Assembly (NCBI GenBank): GCA_015485455.1
Contig: WFTN01000358.1
Coordinates: 1-6,873, forward strand
From: Planctomycetota bacterium
GTDB lineage: Bacteria; Planctomycetota; GCA-002687715; DRQF01
Length of the DNA stretch: 6,873 nt
Direction: 5' to 3'
Shown: piece after piece, positions 5,751-6,873 of the stretch
How positions within the stretch are numbered: position 1 is the stretch's first letter
Layout: each line of letters starts with the position of its first letter
Program-made: the position numbers and the translations under genes
The notes under the pieces: generated by a model
The model's input: the letters and a program-made list of their open reading frames with translations, nothing else
The model's database searches: none
Told to the model about the DNA's origin: nothing

Positions 5751-6873
5751 TTATACCTGTAAGAAATCTTGCTCTGGGTCTAAGTTCAACCCTGTTTCTT
5801 GGTGATAGAAAATCTCAGCGCTAACTAAGACCGAATATCGTTCATGAACCAATTCGATGGCATGGCCAATGTGCTGATTCCAAATTCGCCTTGGTATCTT
5901 GACGACATATCTCTGTAGGCTCCGAAGCAACTTACGCTTCGGCACGTAGGCAGGCAAACGCAGCTCTTTGCAAAGCGAAGCGCCTTTTTCGTCGAAGGGG
6001 ACAATGACGTCGCAGCTGTCGTCATCGATCAACTTGAATTTTTTCGCGATTGTGGCGAACCCGAAACTGAAAGGGAAATCGTGGTTGTTGTGTAAGACGC
6101 AATCATCAAGAATCGCTTTCGAATCCCATCGAGTTTTTTGGTCCCAATAGTAGAGCTGAAAATAGCGGTCCACAGTAATCAATTGGAGTGGGTCGGGATT
6201 GAGCGCCAATACTTGGGCGGCAGAATTCCGCCGGTCCGAAACAAATTTCTCGGCAGCACAATCCTCTGGTGAGAAAACATATAGGATGCCCAAAGCTTCC
6301 ATCTTGCCTTCCCTATTGCATCGACCCGCAGCTTGAGCAAGTGAGTCGAGTCCAGTCATGGAACGAAAGACAACCGGGAAATCGATGTCGACTCCTGCTT
6401 CGATAAGTTGAGTCGAAATGACTCGGCATGACTCGTTCTGGTCGAGATTCTTACGGATTTTTCTCAGTATCTGTGAGCGATGTTCTGGGCACATCAATGC
6501 ACTCAAATGAAAAGTGCCAGGTTCTTCCTTCAAGCTTTCGTACAACTTCTTGGCGTGCTTGCGAGTATTGACGATGCACAAAACTTGGCGTTCGGATTGA
6601 AGTCGAGGAATCAGCTCCATGTCCGACTGCGTGCCGATGATCCTTGTTTCTACCCGTCTGAGATCCGAGTAGAGTGAGATGGGGTCCGGGATGATCTCTT
6701 GAATTTCACGCAAACCGATTTTGAATTCCTTAGAGAACTTGATCGCTGGCTGGGTCGCCGTACAAAGCAAAACAGTGGAACCGAAGTCCTGGTAGAGGCT
6801 CTCAATTGTCTCCAAGCAGGGCTGAAGGTAGTCAACGGGAATAGTTTGAGCTTCGTCAAGAATAATGACAGCC
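5751..6873 (-). CDS. cas3: CRISPR-associated helicase/nuclease Cas3, C-terminal part (gene continues beyond the right edge)
   Basis: Cas3 is recruited to target-bound Cascade, unwinds DNA 3'-5' and degrades it with an HD nuclease domain. Only the last 373 residues are in the window; the HD domain, Walker A and the real start lie outside. The visible part begins within helicase motif II (VIILDEAQ, DEAQ at 6857-6846), followed by motif III as CTATQPA, a motif IV-like VLCIVNTRKHAKKL, motif V as STQLIEAGVDIDFPVVF, and motif VI as QAAGRCNREG (residues about 180-189 of the visible part). The accessory C-terminal domain runs to the TAA at 5751. A TTG at 6815 could be mistaken for a start, but the frame is open through it to the window edge and the conserved DEAQ box lies upstream of it. 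The visible part shows no break. Cas5c follows after 13 nt. Confidence 0.95.
   Translation of the reverse strand, partial: AVIILDEAQTIPVDYLQPCLETIESLYQDFGSTVLLCTATQPAIKFSKEFKIGLREIQEIIPDPISLYSDLRRVETRIIGTQSDMELIPRLQSERQVLCIVNTRKHAKKLYESLKEEPGTFHLSALMCPEHRSQILRKIRKNLDQNESCRVISTQLIEAGVDIDFPVVFRSMTGLDSLAQAAGRCNREGKMEALGILYVFSPEDCAAEKFVSDRRNSAAQVLALNPDPLQLITVDRYFQLYYWDQKTRWDSKAILDDCVLHNNHDFPFSFGFATIAKKFKLIDDDSCDVIVPFDEKGASLCKELRLPAYVPKRKLLRSLQRYVVKIPRRIWNQHIGHAIELVHERYSVLVSAEIFYHQETGLNLDPEQDFLQV

Noticed and set aside
5375..5824. Plus-strand 149-residue open frame antisense to cas5c and the cas3 end
   Set aside because: It shows no family resemblance, and both genes it opposes are clearly real on the other strand.
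5751..6815. A complete short helicase gene starting at the TTG at 6815
   Set aside because: The frame is open to the window edge and includes the DEAQ motif upstream of that TTG, so this is a window-truncated cas3 rather than a small separate helicase.

Overview
The window is almost entirely a type I-C CRISPR-Cas locus, with every gene on the minus strand. Read in the direction of transcription (high to low coordinates), the order is cas3 (C-terminal part only, running off the right edge), cas5c, cas8c (csd1), cas7c (csd2), cas4, cas1, cas2, a leader of about 250 bases, then the first repeat and the start of the first spacer of a CRISPR array that runs off the left edge. This is the canonical I-C order. 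The repeat itself is of the I-C kind: 32 nt, a 7-bp G/C hairpin and an ATTGAAAC 3' end. No cas6 is present, as expected, because Cas5c processes pre-crRNA in this subtype. The host is a bacterium of roughly balanced GC by eye; I cannot name the lineage from these genes.

The genes form one tightly packed operon. Cas3 and cas5c are 13 nt apart. The cas5c/cas8c, cas8c/cas7c, cas7c/cas4 and cas4/cas1 junctions all overlap (ATGA, ATGA or TGATG, ATGA and TTGA), which points to translational coupling. Cas1 and cas2 are 25 nt apart. Cas1 starts with TTG, supported by a strong Shine-Dalgarno sequence. Cas2 starts at an internal ATG (586) that gives a normal 96-residue protein.

Two features stand out. 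First, cas8c is interrupted by an in-frame TAA at codon 321 (4053-4055). It is not a frameshift: the reading frame on both sides is the same, and the 16 codons after the stop still encode recognisable Cas8c sequence leading into LGLAPNAARLSVRF. The large subunit is therefore truncated or split, unless the stop is a sequencing error or is read through. Second, the 3' end of cas8c contains an ATG at 3626 preceded by a near-ideal AGGAG with a 6-nt spacer. It matches the internally translated small subunit Cas11c (128 aa) known for type I-C, and it lies downstream of the nonsense codon, so Cas11c should still be made.

If the stop is real, the locus has intact adaptation genes (cas4, cas1, cas2), crRNA processing (cas5c), backbone (cas7c) and small subunit (cas11c), an apparently intact Cas3 helicase end, and a defective PAM-recognising, Cas3-recruiting large subunit. 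This suggests a very recently disabled or conditional interference arm. I see no non-CRISPR gene, mobile element, tRNA or rRNA in the window.
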